A stretch of DNA of 64,000 bases, taken from contig NZ_CP036262.1 of assembly GCF_007741495.1 (NCBI RefSeq), positions 930,001-994,000 of the forward strand, given 5' to 3'. The notes under the pieces were generated by a model, which searched no databases, had not been told where the DNA came from, and worked only from the letters and a program-made list of their open reading frames with translations. Source of the DNA: Roseimaritima multifibrata. GTDB taxonomy: Bacteria > Planctomycetota > Planctomycetia > Pirellulales > Pirellulaceae. Below, in pieces: positions 34,665-43,704 of this stretch. The translations under genes were made by a program, and so were the position numbers. Position 1 is the first letter of the stretch. Every line of letters starts with the position of its first letter.

Positions 34665-36029
34665 ATGGCACATGTGGTCGTCATTGGCGGTGGATTTGCA
34701 GGAATCAATGCCGCCAGGAAACTAGGTAAATCGGGGAAGGTCGCGGTCACTATCATCGACCAGCGAAATCACCATCTGTTTCAACCGCTGCTTTACCAAG
34801 TTGCGATGGCGGGGCTGGACCCATCGGATATCGCGGTCCCCATTCGAGCTCTGATGCGACCCTATCGTCGTGTTCGCACGCTGCTGGGACGCGCCAGTTC
34901 GATCGATTTGGAAAACCGCATCGTTGGCTACGATGGAGGCACCCTTCCGTTCGATTATCTGATCATCGCCTGTGGCGCTAGCCATAGTTATTTTGGAAAA
35001 GATGAATGGGAACGATTTGCCCCAGGACTAAAAAATCTTGGACAAGCCACCGAAATTCGCCGGCGCGTTCTTGTTGCTTTTGAGCAGGCCGAACGGACCA
35101 ATGACTTAGCAGAGCAAGATCACTGGATGACGTTCGTGATCGTTGGCGGAGGGCCGACGGGAGTGGAATTGGCGGGTTCGATCGCAGAGCTGGCGCGGCA
35201 TGCTTTGGCAAAGGATTTTCGGACCATCGATTCGACTCATGCGCGTGTCATTCTTGTTCAAAGCGGAGATTCGATTCTGAAACAGTTTTCACAAGATCAG
35301 GCGGACTATGCGACGAAAGCCCTCGAAGACCTTGGCGTCGAAGTCGTGCTGGGCAATCGTGTTACCGACATCAATGCAGGCGGAGTCGTCATTGGTGACC
35401 AAACCATCAACGCCGGAACCGTGTTGTGGGCCGCAGGCGTGCAGGCCAATCCGATCGGCGCTCTGTTGGGCGTTCCACTTGATAAAGCTGGCAGGGTGAT
35501 CGTGGGCAAAGATCTGTCGATCCCCGAACATTCTAATGTGTTTGTCGCTGGCGACCTTGCCCATGTTGAAGGAGAAAAAGGGAAACCGCTTCCCGGTTTG
35601 GCCCCCGTTGCGATGCAAGCTGGGCGGTACGTCGCCGATTTGATCTTGACGGAAGTGGGCGAGCGAGAAGCGAATGTAAAAGCGAATCAACCTGCCGCTG
35701 TCCAGAACCGAAAACCTTTTCATTACCGTGACAAAGGGCAGATGGCCACGATCGGCCGCCGGCGGGCGATCATGCAGTCCGGTTCGATTAAGAAAAATGG
35801 ATTGATCGCTTGGTTTGCGTGGTTAACGATTCACATCTATTTCCTCAATGGGTTTCGGAATCGTTTGTTTGTGTTCCTTAAATGGTGTTGGGCGTATGCA
35901 ACCTTTTCCAAGGGGGCTCGCCTGATTGTCCAGAAAGAATGGAGGCAACGCGAATCGGACAAGCTGTCGCCTTTTGCCGATGGGATCGAAACGTATGAGG
36001 ATCCGATTTCAAACGATCCTGCCTCTTAG
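34665..36029 (+). CDS. ndh: Type II NADH dehydrogenase (NDH-2)
   Basis: The ATG at 34665 follows an AGGACA site and gives 454 residues. The FAD fold is shown by VVVIGGGFAGINAARKLG, the NADH fold by FVIVGGGPTGVELAGSIAEL, and the FAD-ribose site by VFVAGDLAHVEG. NHHLFQPLLYQVAMAGLDPS and the AVQ-like C-terminal region are typical of NDH-2. The end has WFAWLTIHIYFLNGFRNRLF, which anchors the enzyme at the membrane. NDH-2 passes electrons from NADH to quinone without pumping protons. The helicase gene ends 35 bases before. Confidence 0.92.
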   Translation: MAHVVVIGGGFAGINAARKLGKSGKVAVTIIDQRNHHLFQPLLYQVAMAGLDPSDIAVPIRALMRPYRRVRTLLGRASSIDLENRIVGYDGGTLPFDYLIIACGASHSYFGKDEWERFAPGLKNLGQATEIRRRVLVAFEQAERTNDLAEQDHWMTFVIVGGGPTGVELAGSIAELARHALAKDFRTIDSTHARVILVQSGDSILKQFSQDQADYATKALEDLGVEVVLGNRVTDINAGGVVIGDQTINAGTVLWAAGVQANPIGALLGVPLDKAGRVIVGKDLSIPEHSNVFVAGDLAHVEGEKGKPLPGLAPVAMQAGRYVADLILTEVGEREANVKANQPAAVQNRKPFHYRDKGQMATIGRRRAIMQSGSIKKNGLIAWFAWLTIHIYFLNGFRNRLFVFLKWCWAYATFSKGARLIVQKEWRQRESDKLSPFADGIETYEDPISNDPAS

Positions 36030-36408
36030 GGGCCAATCGCGCCTGGCGGTCTTGGGGGAACGCCGTCGGTGCGCTATTCGTGGTCACTATCCACCACCCG
36101 CGATCGACGCTCTTTGAAGAGGAGCGGCATCGGGAATGCGTGCAGTGTTGCACCCTTTGTTGTTGCGCGTGCTTGGCGATTGGATCGCCCATTCTGGATT
36201 TCGATTGTGCAACCCGCAACGTTTTTGATTGCTGCGGCAATTGGAACGGTAACGCAGGGGAGGCAGGATCTGCGGTTCTGCCGGTTTGGGATATGCTGTT
36301 CTATAGATGGGGCAAGAACCCCCCGGGTTTTGTAGGTGACTTATGCGATTGTTAATCTAGATTTGGAGGTGAAGAATCATTGTTTGTCGCCACCTGCTCG
36401 ATGATGCT
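36030..36408. other. Intergenic region before the HD-GYP gene
   Basis: No gene is supported in these 379 bases. Cysteine-rich short frames are present but look like chance. TGGAGG at about 36364 would suit a ribosome-binding site but lies 40 bases ahead of the GTG start of the next gene. No clear promoter or terminator is seen. Confidence 0.35.
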
Positions 36409-37380
36409 GTGCCCAACTCGTCCCTCCCAACCGATTTCATTCCAATCAGTGTTTCGACGCTCATTCCGTCGCAAATCATGGATGCGGATCTCTACCGTGC
36501 TGACGAATCGGCTAGGCGATTGGTCCTGTATCGCGGCAGTGATTATCCACTGACGATCGAGGATCTGCAGCGGCTGCGTGAAAGAGGCGTATCGCGGCTC
36601 TTTATCGAATCGGACCGACGCGACGATTACCAACAGTATCTTCGCAAGATGGTTTTCGAATCGGATAGCGAATCGTCATTGCCTGTGTCGGCGCGAACCG
36701 AGGCTCTGGGGGCGGTCGTCCGCGACATCCTGCAAAATGCGTTCGCCGGTGGTGACGCGAATGAAACCATTCAATCGGCCCATGAATTAGGGACGCTCAC
36801 CGCAAACATTCTTAGCGAGGACACCTTTGCCGCGAGCGATCTGTCGCGCGTTTTAAGCCATGATTACGCGACTTTTACCCATTCGGCCAACGTCGCGTTT
36901 TACGCGGGAGTCCTTGCCAAGCACTTGGGGTATTCCAAAGAGGATATCCAACAGATCACAACGGGCGGCCTGATCCATGATCTGGGCAAGCTTGAGATCG
37001 ACGACAAAATTCTTTCAAAACCGGCCCGCCTTGATGAGCGAGAATTTCGCGAAATCAAACGGCACCCGACCTTGGGATTCATTCAGGTCGCGGAACGTTC
37101 CGATGTGACTTGTGGTCAGTTGATGATGGTTTATCAGCATCACGAGCGGTTAGATGGCGGGGGATATCCCGTTGGAGTCACCGCCAATGAAATCCATCCC
37201 TGGGCGAAAATTTGCACCGTGGTGGATGTTTTTGAAGCGTTAACAAGCCATCGTCCCTATCGCACCCCGATGGCAAAAGCCCGGGCTATAGAGCTGATGC
37301 AACGAGACCTAGGAACCGCATTTGATCCGGAGATCTTCGCATGTTGGGAAGAAATTACTCGCAATTGCTGGCACAATTAA
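36409..37380 (+). CDS. HD-GYP domain protein, likely cyclic-di-GMP phosphodiesterase
   Basis: A 323-residue protein with a GTG start at 36409; an ATG at 36478 is a second option. Residues 1-90 form an unassigned N-terminal region. The HD-GYP core covers about 145-300: HSANVAFYAGVLAKHLG, GGLIHDLGKLEID (His190, Asp191), IKRHPTLG, HHERLDGGGYP (His244-245, GYP at 252-254) and AKICTVVDVFEALTSHRPYR. HD-GYP enzymes hydrolyse cyclic-di-GMP, and the metal ligands are intact. The PilZ-like gene overlaps its last 40 bases, so the two are translationally linked. Confidence 0.9.
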   Translation: MPNSSLPTDFIPISVSTLIPSQIMDADLYRADESARRLVLYRGSDYPLTIEDLQRLRERGVSRLFIESDRRDDYQQYLRKMVFESDSESSLPVSARTEALGAVVRDILQNAFAGGDANETIQSAHELGTLTANILSEDTFAASDLSRVLSHDYATFTHSANVAFYAGVLAKHLGYSKEDIQQITTGGLIHDLGKLEIDDKILSKPARLDEREFREIKRHPTLGFIQVAERSDVTCGQLMMVYQHHERLDGGGYPVGVTANEIHPWAKICTVVDVFEALTSHRPYRTPMAKARAIELMQRDLGTAFDPEIFACWEEITRNCWHN

Positions 37381-37790
37381 TTGGCCAGACCCATTGGGGC
37401 ATCGAGTTACCGGAGTGCTTGGAAAGGTTTTTCCAGGAGACGGGACTTGCACATTCGTCACCGATGGATGAACGTCGCGGAGGCCGCGTCCGAATTCGTA
37501 CGCGCGCGCTGCTGATACCCGAAGGAGGGGTGCCAGCGATTCATCGCTCGACGACTCCCCTGGGGATCTATACCTGCGACTTTTCCAAACAAGGAATCGG
37601 CTTCCTTGCTTCCGAACAGTTTTACCCAACCGAGACTGTGCGGCTGCTGTTGCCGACGTTCTGGATGCGGCTAGAAGTTGTTCGCTGTCGCTACCTGGGA
37701 AAAACTTGTTACGACAACGGATCGACGTTGCTTGAACGTCACGAACCATCGGTCGCCGCTTTTGAACCACTAGAGCGCTGCCACCATTAA
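37341..37790 (+). CDS. PilZ-like domain protein overlapping the HD-GYP gene
   Basis: A 149-residue protein whose ATG lies within the last codons of the HD-GYP gene, after GGAG eight bases upstream. The central region DERRGGRVRIRTRALLIPEG followed by YTCDFSKQGIGFLASEQF resembles PilZ: the RxxxR-like element (RRGGRVR) and a later D-x-S-x-x-G form (DFSKQGIG) are the cyclic-di-GMP binding features. The remainder (RLLLPTFWMRLEVVRCRYLG) fits the PilZ beta barrel. It is likely the receptor for the messenger degraded by its neighbour, which is inferred from overlap. Confidence 0.75.
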   Translation: MLGRNYSQLLAQLIGQTHWGIELPECLERFFQETGLAHSSPMDERRGGRVRIRTRALLIPEGGVPAIHRSTTPLGIYTCDFSKQGIGFLASEQFYPTETVRLLLPTFWMRLEVVRCRYLGKTCYDNGSTLLERHEPSVAAFEPLERCHH

Positions 37791-37859
37791 ATCACATCGC
37801 TGCCGATCCCGATAAACAGGCCGGCAGCGATGTTTCGTTTGACTGCAAACTTTGCGGCT

Positions 37860-39047
37860 CTATCGCGAGCTGGTATCCGAAGGTTGCTGAGCGGTCTGAG
37901 CAGCTGGTTGTTTGTAGAAGTCGGGCGGCAAGGTGAACGGTCCTGCCACAGGATTTGCAGCTGGCTGGTCCGCTGTCGGTTCCGCACCTGGTTGCTGGCT
38001 GGTGGCCATGACCTGATTGACGGTTTGAGACAGTTGCTTTGCCGCGTCGTAGGCTTGCGGGGCAGCTTGAGCTACGTTCGCAATCTGTCCCGCGGGCCCA
38101 TCCAGTCGAGCCAACAGTTCTTTGGAGCGATCGATCGCTCGGCGAACCGCCGAATCGTCCGAAGCATCGTCTTCGAAACTTAAAGCCTTGTTCAGCTGCA
38201 GCCTAGCTCGATCATAGTTTCCTTGGTTGAATTCCAAGTAAGCCATGTTGAAATGGGCGACCGCAGGTTTGTTGTGCTGAGTCAGGGTTTCCAACGCTTT
38301 GTCGGATTGACCTGCGTCAAACTGCACGCTGGCCAGCACGTTGGCGTAGCGAGCGGTTCCGGGAGCGATCGCCAATGCTTTTTGGATCGTCTTGGCGGCC
38401 TCCTCGTGCTCTCCAAGTTTCGAAAGGGCTAGACCCCAGTCGTTGTACAAGGAAGCGTCGTTGGGTGCCGACTGAACCGCTTGGCGGAAGTAGTCGGAGG
38501 CTTCTTTGTAAAGCGATTGCCGAAATTTTAAACGAGCGACGCTTGCCAAAGCAGGCGCGTTTGTCGGTTCGGCTTTCAACGCTTTATTGTAGTTCTCCAA
38601 GGCCTTGTCGAGGTCACCGGTGGTTTCCCACAGCTGACCATTGGCGACAAAGACCTCAGGGCCAATCGAGTCGGGTTTGTTATCTAGACGAAGTGGATCA
38701 TCGGCGGGAATGGTTTGCCCCATCGCGTCGACCATCTCTTCTGACTTAGGAGAAAATATCCCCGCGATACTCGATGTCGTTTTGCCGTAGGCACTTTTGA
38801 CAGCTGAGGACATGGTGCTAACCTGTCCCCGAGCTCCTTGAGCCGTTGCGGCGACAGTCCCCGTAATCCCTTTGGATTCGGAAGTTTCCATCCCGGCGGT
38901 TTGCGTTGGCTCGGCGTTTTTATTGAAGGGGTTCAGTCCAGCAAGTGATGGCCCACCTCCACTTACACAGCCCGAACAAACGAGTAGAGCTGCTCCAAGC
39001 GCGGTCCGCTTGGATATTTGTAGTCTGTTTTTTGTTTGCTTGGTCAT
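37860..39047 (-). CDS. TPR-repeat lipoprotein
   Basis: The ATG at 39047, after GGGGAG, is preferred over one at 39074; the product is 395 residues. The signal peptide ends LLVCSGC, a lipobox. Residues about 30-115 are low complexity. From about 125 tetratricopeptide repeats follow: GQLWETTGDLDKALENYNKA, LKFRQSLYKEASDYFRQAV, WGLALSKLGEHEEAAKTIQK and MAYLEFNQGNYDRARLQLNK. The C-terminus is rich in Gln, Ala and Pro. It is probably a periplasmic or outer-membrane scaffold. The next gene on this strand, 39332, may share a regulatory unit, but a terminator lies between them. Confidence 0.82.
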   Translation of the reverse strand: MTKQTKNRLQISKRTALGAALLVCSGCVSGGGPSLAGLNPFNKNAEPTQTAGMETSESKGITGTVAATAQGARGQVSTMSSAVKSAYGKTTSSIAGIFSPKSEEMVDAMGQTIPADDPLRLDNKPDSIGPEVFVANGQLWETTGDLDKALENYNKALKAEPTNAPALASVARLKFRQSLYKEASDYFRQAVQSAPNDASLYNDWGLALSKLGEHEEAAKTIQKALAIAPGTARYANVLASVQFDAGQSDKALETLTQHNKPAVAHFNMAYLEFNQGNYDRARLQLNKALSFEDDASDDSAVRRAIDRSKELLARLDGPAGQIANVAQAAPQAYDAAKQLSQTVNQVMATSQQPGAEPTADQPAANPVAGPFTLPPDFYKQPAAQTAQQPSDTSSR

Positions 39048-39240
39048 CACCTGGTTCTCCCCTGAATGCTCCATCGCCGAACGAATGTTCCTATTCTCGG
39101 GCGATTACCCATTTCATCGGTTACTCCACTTAAGCCGCTTGACCGTTTTTTGCCTGCGACGGAATTTCAACCAAAACGGGGAAAGGCAAACAGGCGAGGG
39201 GGGCTGGCGAATATGGAGAGGAATCATCGGAATCCTTAAC

Positions 39241-39274
39241 GAAAACAGGGCCGTTCCCACTGGAAACGGCCCTG
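39241..39274 (-). terminator. Intrinsic terminator after the 39332 gene
   Basis: On the minus strand the stem CAGGGCCGTT / AACGGCCCTG (39265-39274 and 39246-39255) with a nine-base loop is followed by TTTTC (39241-39245). It lies 58 bases beyond the stop of the minus-strand gene ending at 39332 and about 200 bases before the start of the TPR gene, and should separate the two transcripts. Confidence 0.75.
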
Positions 39275-39331
39275 ATAAGTTTTCGATCGTGGTTCGCAAT
39301 TATTTCTTGCGAGTCTGGCGATGCAATGCGA

Positions 39332-39898
39332 TTATGGGTTGCCTAGGTTGTCCGACGGGAGCACAGGCTTCGGCATTGCGGCTTCTCTAGCCCGTGTGAT
39401 TTGAGATGCCAAGGCACCGGGCGAGGTGGCTGGATTGACGTCCGTTATATAGACCATTGGCGGAGCACCGTTGACGGCCATATGACTTAAGGCCGACCGA
39501 ACGGCATCGACGCGAGCTTCGGTCTCTTTTTCGCTTGTCCCTCGCAGCACATGGACGACTCGCCGGTTCTGCGGTGCTTGCGAGGCAATCCAGTGGACGC
39601 GGTCACGACCGGCTGCCGAAAGGGCACCGTCGCCGTCACGGAAAAGTTCGTGGCCGATGGTGTTGTGCAACATCCAGCCTTTCTGCACCATCACATGGAA
39701 TGGGGCACGGGTCTGGTAGGCGGCCATCTCCGAAAAAGGCTGAGGCCACACATTGTTGCGGTGGTAGCCAATGTGCATTTCGTGCTTGAATTCGTGCCAC
39801 CACTCGCCGGCCGTCGCAGCAGGGCTGAAGACAGACCCGGATGCTGAGATGACCGCCAACAGTGCCAGCAATTTTGTTCGTTTTGGTAGCGACTTCAT
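39332..39898 (-). CDS. Exported conserved hypothetical protein
   Basis: The ATG at 39898 sits eight bases after AAGGA and is preferred to one nine bases upstream; it gives 188 residues. A signal peptide (about 1-31) is followed by an aromatic-rich block (GEWWHEFKHEMHIGYHRNNV and PFSEMAAYQTRAPFHVMVQK). The second half has LSAAGRDRVHWIASQAPQNR and TEARVDAVRSAL, which faintly recall OmpA-like C-terminal domains. I recognise it as a conserved planctomycete type without a defined function. Confidence 0.65.
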   Translation of the reverse strand: MKSLPKRTKLLALLAVISASGSVFSPAATAGEWWHEFKHEMHIGYHRNNVWPQPFSEMAAYQTRAPFHVMVQKGWMLHNTIGHELFRDGDGALSAAGRDRVHWIASQAPQNRRVVHVLRGTSEKETEARVDAVRSALSHMAVNGAPPMVYITDVNPATSPGALASQITRAREAAMPKPVLPSDNLGNP

Positions 39899-40184
39899 AG
39901 CGGCCATCCTTGTGAAGGGGAATCCGCCAAAATCAGCGGTGCTAGAGTGTTTCGACGTGGCGGTTCCACCGCCTCAACGTATTGACTGCGTCGTTCTTTC
40001 CCATCGGCTAATCCGCTCTCCCCACTTCGGTTTCCTCTGTTCCTCTGGCTCCTTTGGCACAACCGTCAAAGTCTGCCTAATCCTACACCTCCTTTGGCGG
40101 ACTTGGTTAGAATAGGGGTTTAACGGTTTCAGGCCGCCGAGCTTGCCTACCGTTTATTCTTCCCATACCAAGGAATTAACAACG

Positions 40185-41546
40185 ATGTCGAACCGCCGCG
40201 AGTTCATTAAACGTTCCGGCCAAGCCGCTGCAATCGGCGCCATGGTGACCGGTGCTGCTAGGCAAGCTCACGCAGCCGAAGATAATACGATTCAGATTGC
40301 ACTTGTCGGATGTGGAGGCCGTGGCACGGGGGCTGCCCAAAACGCGTTGTCGGTCGATAACGGTCCGATCAAGTTGGTGGCGATGGCCGATGTGTTTGAA
40401 AAGAACTTGCGGAATAAGTACGAAGCACTGCACGGCGTCAAAAAGTTTCAAGCTCGCGTCGATGTCCCCGAAGAACGACGGTTCTTGGGTTTTGAGGCCT
40501 ACCGAGAAGCGATGGATTGCCTGCGTCCAGGGGATATCGTGATCCTCGCGACCCCGCCTGCTTTCCGCTGGGTGCAGTACAAGTATGCGATCGAAAAAGG
40601 ACTGAACGTCTTTATGGAGAAACCGGTTACCATCGACGGGCCGACCTCCCTGCGGATGCTGGATATCAACAAGAAAGCGGTTGAGAAAAATCTGAAAGTT
40701 GCTGTCGGTTTGATGTGCCGGCATTGCCGCGGTCGTCGGGAACTATTCGATCGGATTCAGGATGGCCAAATCGGCGAACTGAATATGCTTCGCGCCTACC
40801 GACTGGCCGGACCGACCGCGTCCGCAGCCGTGATGCCGAAACCCGATGGCATCAGCGAACTGATGTACCAGATCAAAAACTTCCACGGATTTCTCTGGCT
40901 GAGCGGTGGTGCGGTTAGCGATTTCTTGATCCATAACATCGACGAAGGATGCTGGATGAAGAACGACTGGCCGGTCAAAGCCATGGCATCTGGCGGACGC
41001 CATTATCGCGGAGAACATATCGATCAGAACTTTGATTCCTACGCGATGGAGTTCACCTTCGCCGATGGCGCTAAACTGATGGTCGACGGACGCACCATCC
41101 CCGGATGCAAACAAGAATTCGCAACCTTCGCACATGGGAGCAAAGGATCGGCGATTGTTTCGACCGCCGGACACCTGCCAGCGAAATCGCGGATCTTCAA
41201 AAACCAGGACATGCGGCCAGAAAACATGACCTGGGAATTCCCGCAGCCGGAACCGAATCCTTACCAGTTGGAATGGGACGATCTGATTGCCGCCGTACGT
41301 AACGACGAAACGTACAACGAAGTCGAACGTGGAGTCATGGCAAGTGCCGTCGCTTCACTCGGCCGGATGGCCGCTCACACCGGTCAAGAGATCACGCTGG
41401 ATCAATTCTTGAATTGTGAGCACGAATTTGCTCCCGGAATCGAGAGCCTGACGCTGGATGGTCCATCGCCGCTGCAAGCGAATGCAGAAGGCAAATACCC
41501 TGTGCCCATGCCAGGCTTGGTTAAGAAGCAAGAGTACTTAACCTAG
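40185..41546 (+). CDS. Tat-exported Gfo/Idh/MocA-family oxidoreductase
   Basis: The ATG at 40185 follows AAGGAATT and gives 453 residues. The start NRREFIKRSGQAAAIGAM is a twin-arginine signal (RREFIKR). The NAD(P) fold begins IQIALVGCGGRGTGAAQ, with NVFMEKPVTIDGP as the conserved EKP motif of the family. The C-terminal part carries GGAVSDFLIHNIDEGCWM. Such exported enzymes are abundant in planctomycetes; they fold with cofactor before export by Tat. They act on sugars or sugar derivatives, but the substrate cannot be told. The gene converges with the 593-residue membrane protein gene, sharing part of the stop region. Confidence 0.92.
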   Translation: MSNRREFIKRSGQAAAIGAMVTGAARQAHAAEDNTIQIALVGCGGRGTGAAQNALSVDNGPIKLVAMADVFEKNLRNKYEALHGVKKFQARVDVPEERRFLGFEAYREAMDCLRPGDIVILATPPAFRWVQYKYAIEKGLNVFMEKPVTIDGPTSLRMLDINKKAVEKNLKVAVGLMCRHCRGRRELFDRIQDGQIGELNMLRAYRLAGPTASAAVMPKPDGISELMYQIKNFHGFLWLSGGAVSDFLIHNIDEGCWMKNDWPVKAMASGGRHYRGEHIDQNFDSYAMEFTFADGAKLMVDGRTIPGCKQEFATFAHGSKGSAIVSTAGHLPAKSRIFKNQDMRPENMTWEFPQPEPNPYQLEWDDLIAAVRNDETYNEVERGVMASAVASLGRMAAHTGQEITLDQFLNCEHEFAPGIESLTLDGPSPLQANAEGKYPVPMPGLVKKQEYLT

Positions 41547-43324
41547 TTCGCTTGAGATTGTTTCACCAGCTGGATGGAAACATCATTAGCTTGCTGACGT
41601 TGGGCCGCTACGGCGGTCGCAACGTCCGGTGAAAAAGCATGCTTCCCCGTCCGATCGGGGAAGCCGGGCCAGTGGGCAATTCCAGCGGGAACAACGTCGG
41701 ATAAATGCCGTCGCTCGGGTGGAAGGTAGGTCGATTTGCTGGGATCGTCATAGACGGTCCGCCGTCCCCATAACCCGGCAAGCCCATCCATATAAAGTGG
41801 CACCCAGTCCGGATGCTGCTCTAAATGTTGAACGGCAGGGGGATCGGCAATGCGGTCTAGCAATACCAGGTTGGGATTCCCAAATTCAAGGACTCGATTG
41901 GAATCGACGGGACCGGAATCCGGCCCGCGATGACGGCGACTTAGGTCCTGGCCAAACAGTAGGTCGAAATTCATGTCGACGACGGTCTGCGGATAACAGG
42001 TGTCGTATCGCCCGTCGAAACCGACGGTGGTCGTTGGCGCCAAGGCGGCGAGTGCGTACTGAGCCCAATTGAACGTGACGACCAATCGTCCCTCAAGTTG
42101 CTCGTCCGCCATGTATTCAAAAGCCGAAACCGGGTATTTGCTGCGGTCCACGCCAAAGTTCGCGAAGGTGTAGCCCAAGATTCCTGCTAATCCTCCGGCA
42201 ACCAACAGAAATTCTCCGATCAGCAGTCGAGTTGCCAGAGGGGACGTTTCTTGCGACTGTCCCAGGCTAGGTCGCCACTTCACGATTTGTTGCCAAAGTG
42301 AATGGATGTGTACGGGCATCCAAAACCCAAACGCAATTGCAAAGAAAGCAAGGTGGCGCAGGTGCCCGATCGCCTGGACAGCGATCAACCCGAGGACCAC
42401 GATCTGCACCCAGTCTCTTTTCTGTTTGGTCCATACGGTGGCGACGATGGACAAAATGCAGAGGGTGAAGAATGGGACAATGACCCCTCCACCCTCAAAG
42501 ATGGTTGCCCATTCGGAAACTTCCGGGCGAGGCTGCTTCAGCGACATCCACATCCAGTACGGCAGTTCCCAGCCGTAGGGGTTAACGAAAATCGCAGCGA
42601 TCGATGCTAGGCCGATGCAGCCTAGATACAGCAGCGTACGCAGGTTCGGCACGGTTGTGGAATCATCGTGGTGCTTTGTAATCTTGCGTCGATGGAGAAC
42701 GAATTCAATTCCTCGCAGCCCCAGCACGGCTAGCAGCACACACAGTCCAGCTGCAAACCCACCGTGGGCGTTGGTCCACAATACCATCACAGGGACGCAC
42801 AGGATCAACCACTTCCAGTCGACACTCCATGACGATTGCCAATTGCGAAAAGCTTTATCAAGGGAAAACAGCAGGACGCCACAAAAGAGAAAGCTAAACA
42901 GCTGGGGACGCATCAACCAGAATTCTCCCAGGCCTGCCGCAACGGGCAGCATTGCCACTGCGGCAACCACCATCGGTACATCGTGGGCGGCCGCGCTGCG
43001 AATCATCAACCACAGCAACCACAGTCCGGCGGCGCATTTGAGGACCATCAGTCCCAGGCCACCCAGCGTTCTTTGGCCAACCGCGACCGCCAGTTCAAAT
43101 AGATTTTCGTGATTCACCCACGGATGATCCGGAGTGGAATAGGTATGGCTAGCAGTTGTCGGCATTGCCCCCGCATGGATCCAGTCTTCCCCGTACTGAA
43201 TGTGTCCCCACAGGTCGGGTTCGATACTTCGCCACGCCAATAGATTGGCGACCGCTAGAGCCAGCAGGACAAGAATGCCGTAATGAAGCCAACGGTTTGC
43301 AGAATTCGAGGTTGCGGCGGGCAT
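41543..43324 (-). CDS. Multispanning membrane protein, GT-C-like
   Basis: A 593-residue protein with about ten membrane helices in the first two thirds (for example GILVLLALAVANLLAW, VPMVVAAVAMLPVAAGLG, WLILCVPVMVLWT) and a soluble C-terminal part. The acidic loop IEPDLWGHIQYGEDWI after the first helix is like the DxD-type loop of GT-C glycosyltransferases such as PMT and OST enzymes. A lipid-linked sugar transfer role is inference. The C-terminus has WAQYALAALAPTTTVGFDGR. Its stop codon overlaps that of the upstream converging oxidoreductase gene. Confidence 0.68.
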   Translation of the reverse strand: MPAATSNSANRWLHYGILVLLALAVANLLAWRSIEPDLWGHIQYGEDWIHAGAMPTTASHTYSTPDHPWVNHENLFELAVAVGQRTLGGLGLMVLKCAAGLWLLWLMIRSAAAHDVPMVVAAVAMLPVAAGLGEFWLMRPQLFSFLFCGVLLFSLDKAFRNWQSSWSVDWKWLILCVPVMVLWTNAHGGFAAGLCVLLAVLGLRGIEFVLHRRKITKHHDDSTTVPNLRTLLYLGCIGLASIAAIFVNPYGWELPYWMWMSLKQPRPEVSEWATIFEGGGVIVPFFTLCILSIVATVWTKQKRDWVQIVVLGLIAVQAIGHLRHLAFFAIAFGFWMPVHIHSLWQQIVKWRPSLGQSQETSPLATRLLIGEFLLVAGGLAGILGYTFANFGVDRSKYPVSAFEYMADEQLEGRLVVTFNWAQYALAALAPTTTVGFDGRYDTCYPQTVVDMNFDLLFGQDLSRRHRGPDSGPVDSNRVLEFGNPNLVLLDRIADPPAVQHLEQHPDWVPLYMDGLAGLWGRRTVYDDPSKSTYLPPERRHLSDVVPAGIAHWPGFPDRTGKHAFSPDVATAVAAQRQQANDVSIQLVKQSQAN

Positions 43325-43704
43325 GGGTCAACGAAGTTTGGTGGACGACAACTTCCCCCGTCTTCAGCGATCGCAACCTACAGAAGCGACCGACGGCGGC
43401 CGCTGAAAAGTACCTCAGGATTCGTTTGCTGCCCGCTGGATCCTTGCTCCTGCATGATGCAACAGTGCAACATGCCGTGGCAAAACGCAAAACCGTTAGA
43501 ACCTGCCCGCTTTTCCTAGCCCGGATGATTCATGGCAGCGTTTCTGTATCCTTCACTCTCCCGACGGAGAATGCTCAATGCCATCTGCGGGCGGTATTCC
43601 TAGCGGACGGCTTGCGCCGTTCCGTTAAGAAGGTAGCTGGTATTGGGAGGGTGCTGTTTCCAGGCTGCCAAGCCTTGGGTGGAAACGTTTATCGATGGTC
43701 GGGG
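43325..43704. other. Intergenic region with repeat copy
   Basis: These 380 bases separate two minus-strand genes and carry the promoter side of the membrane protein gene. Copy 3 of the dispersed palindromic element is at 43573-43650. Open frames on the plus strand in this interval extend antisense into the phosphohexomutase gene and are not credible. Confidence 0.45.
43573..43650 (+). repeat. Dispersed palindromic element, copy 3 (short, about 78 bp)
   Basis: The left end GCTCAATGCCA and right end TGGTATTGGGAG are imperfect inverted repeats. The interior has CATCTGCGGGCGGTATTCCT (left block), TAGCGGACGGCTTGCGCCGT and TCCGTTAAGA (right block). The central spacer seen in the copies at 9751 and 50810 is missing, so the two halves meet directly and form a compact hairpin. 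Confidence 0.7.
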
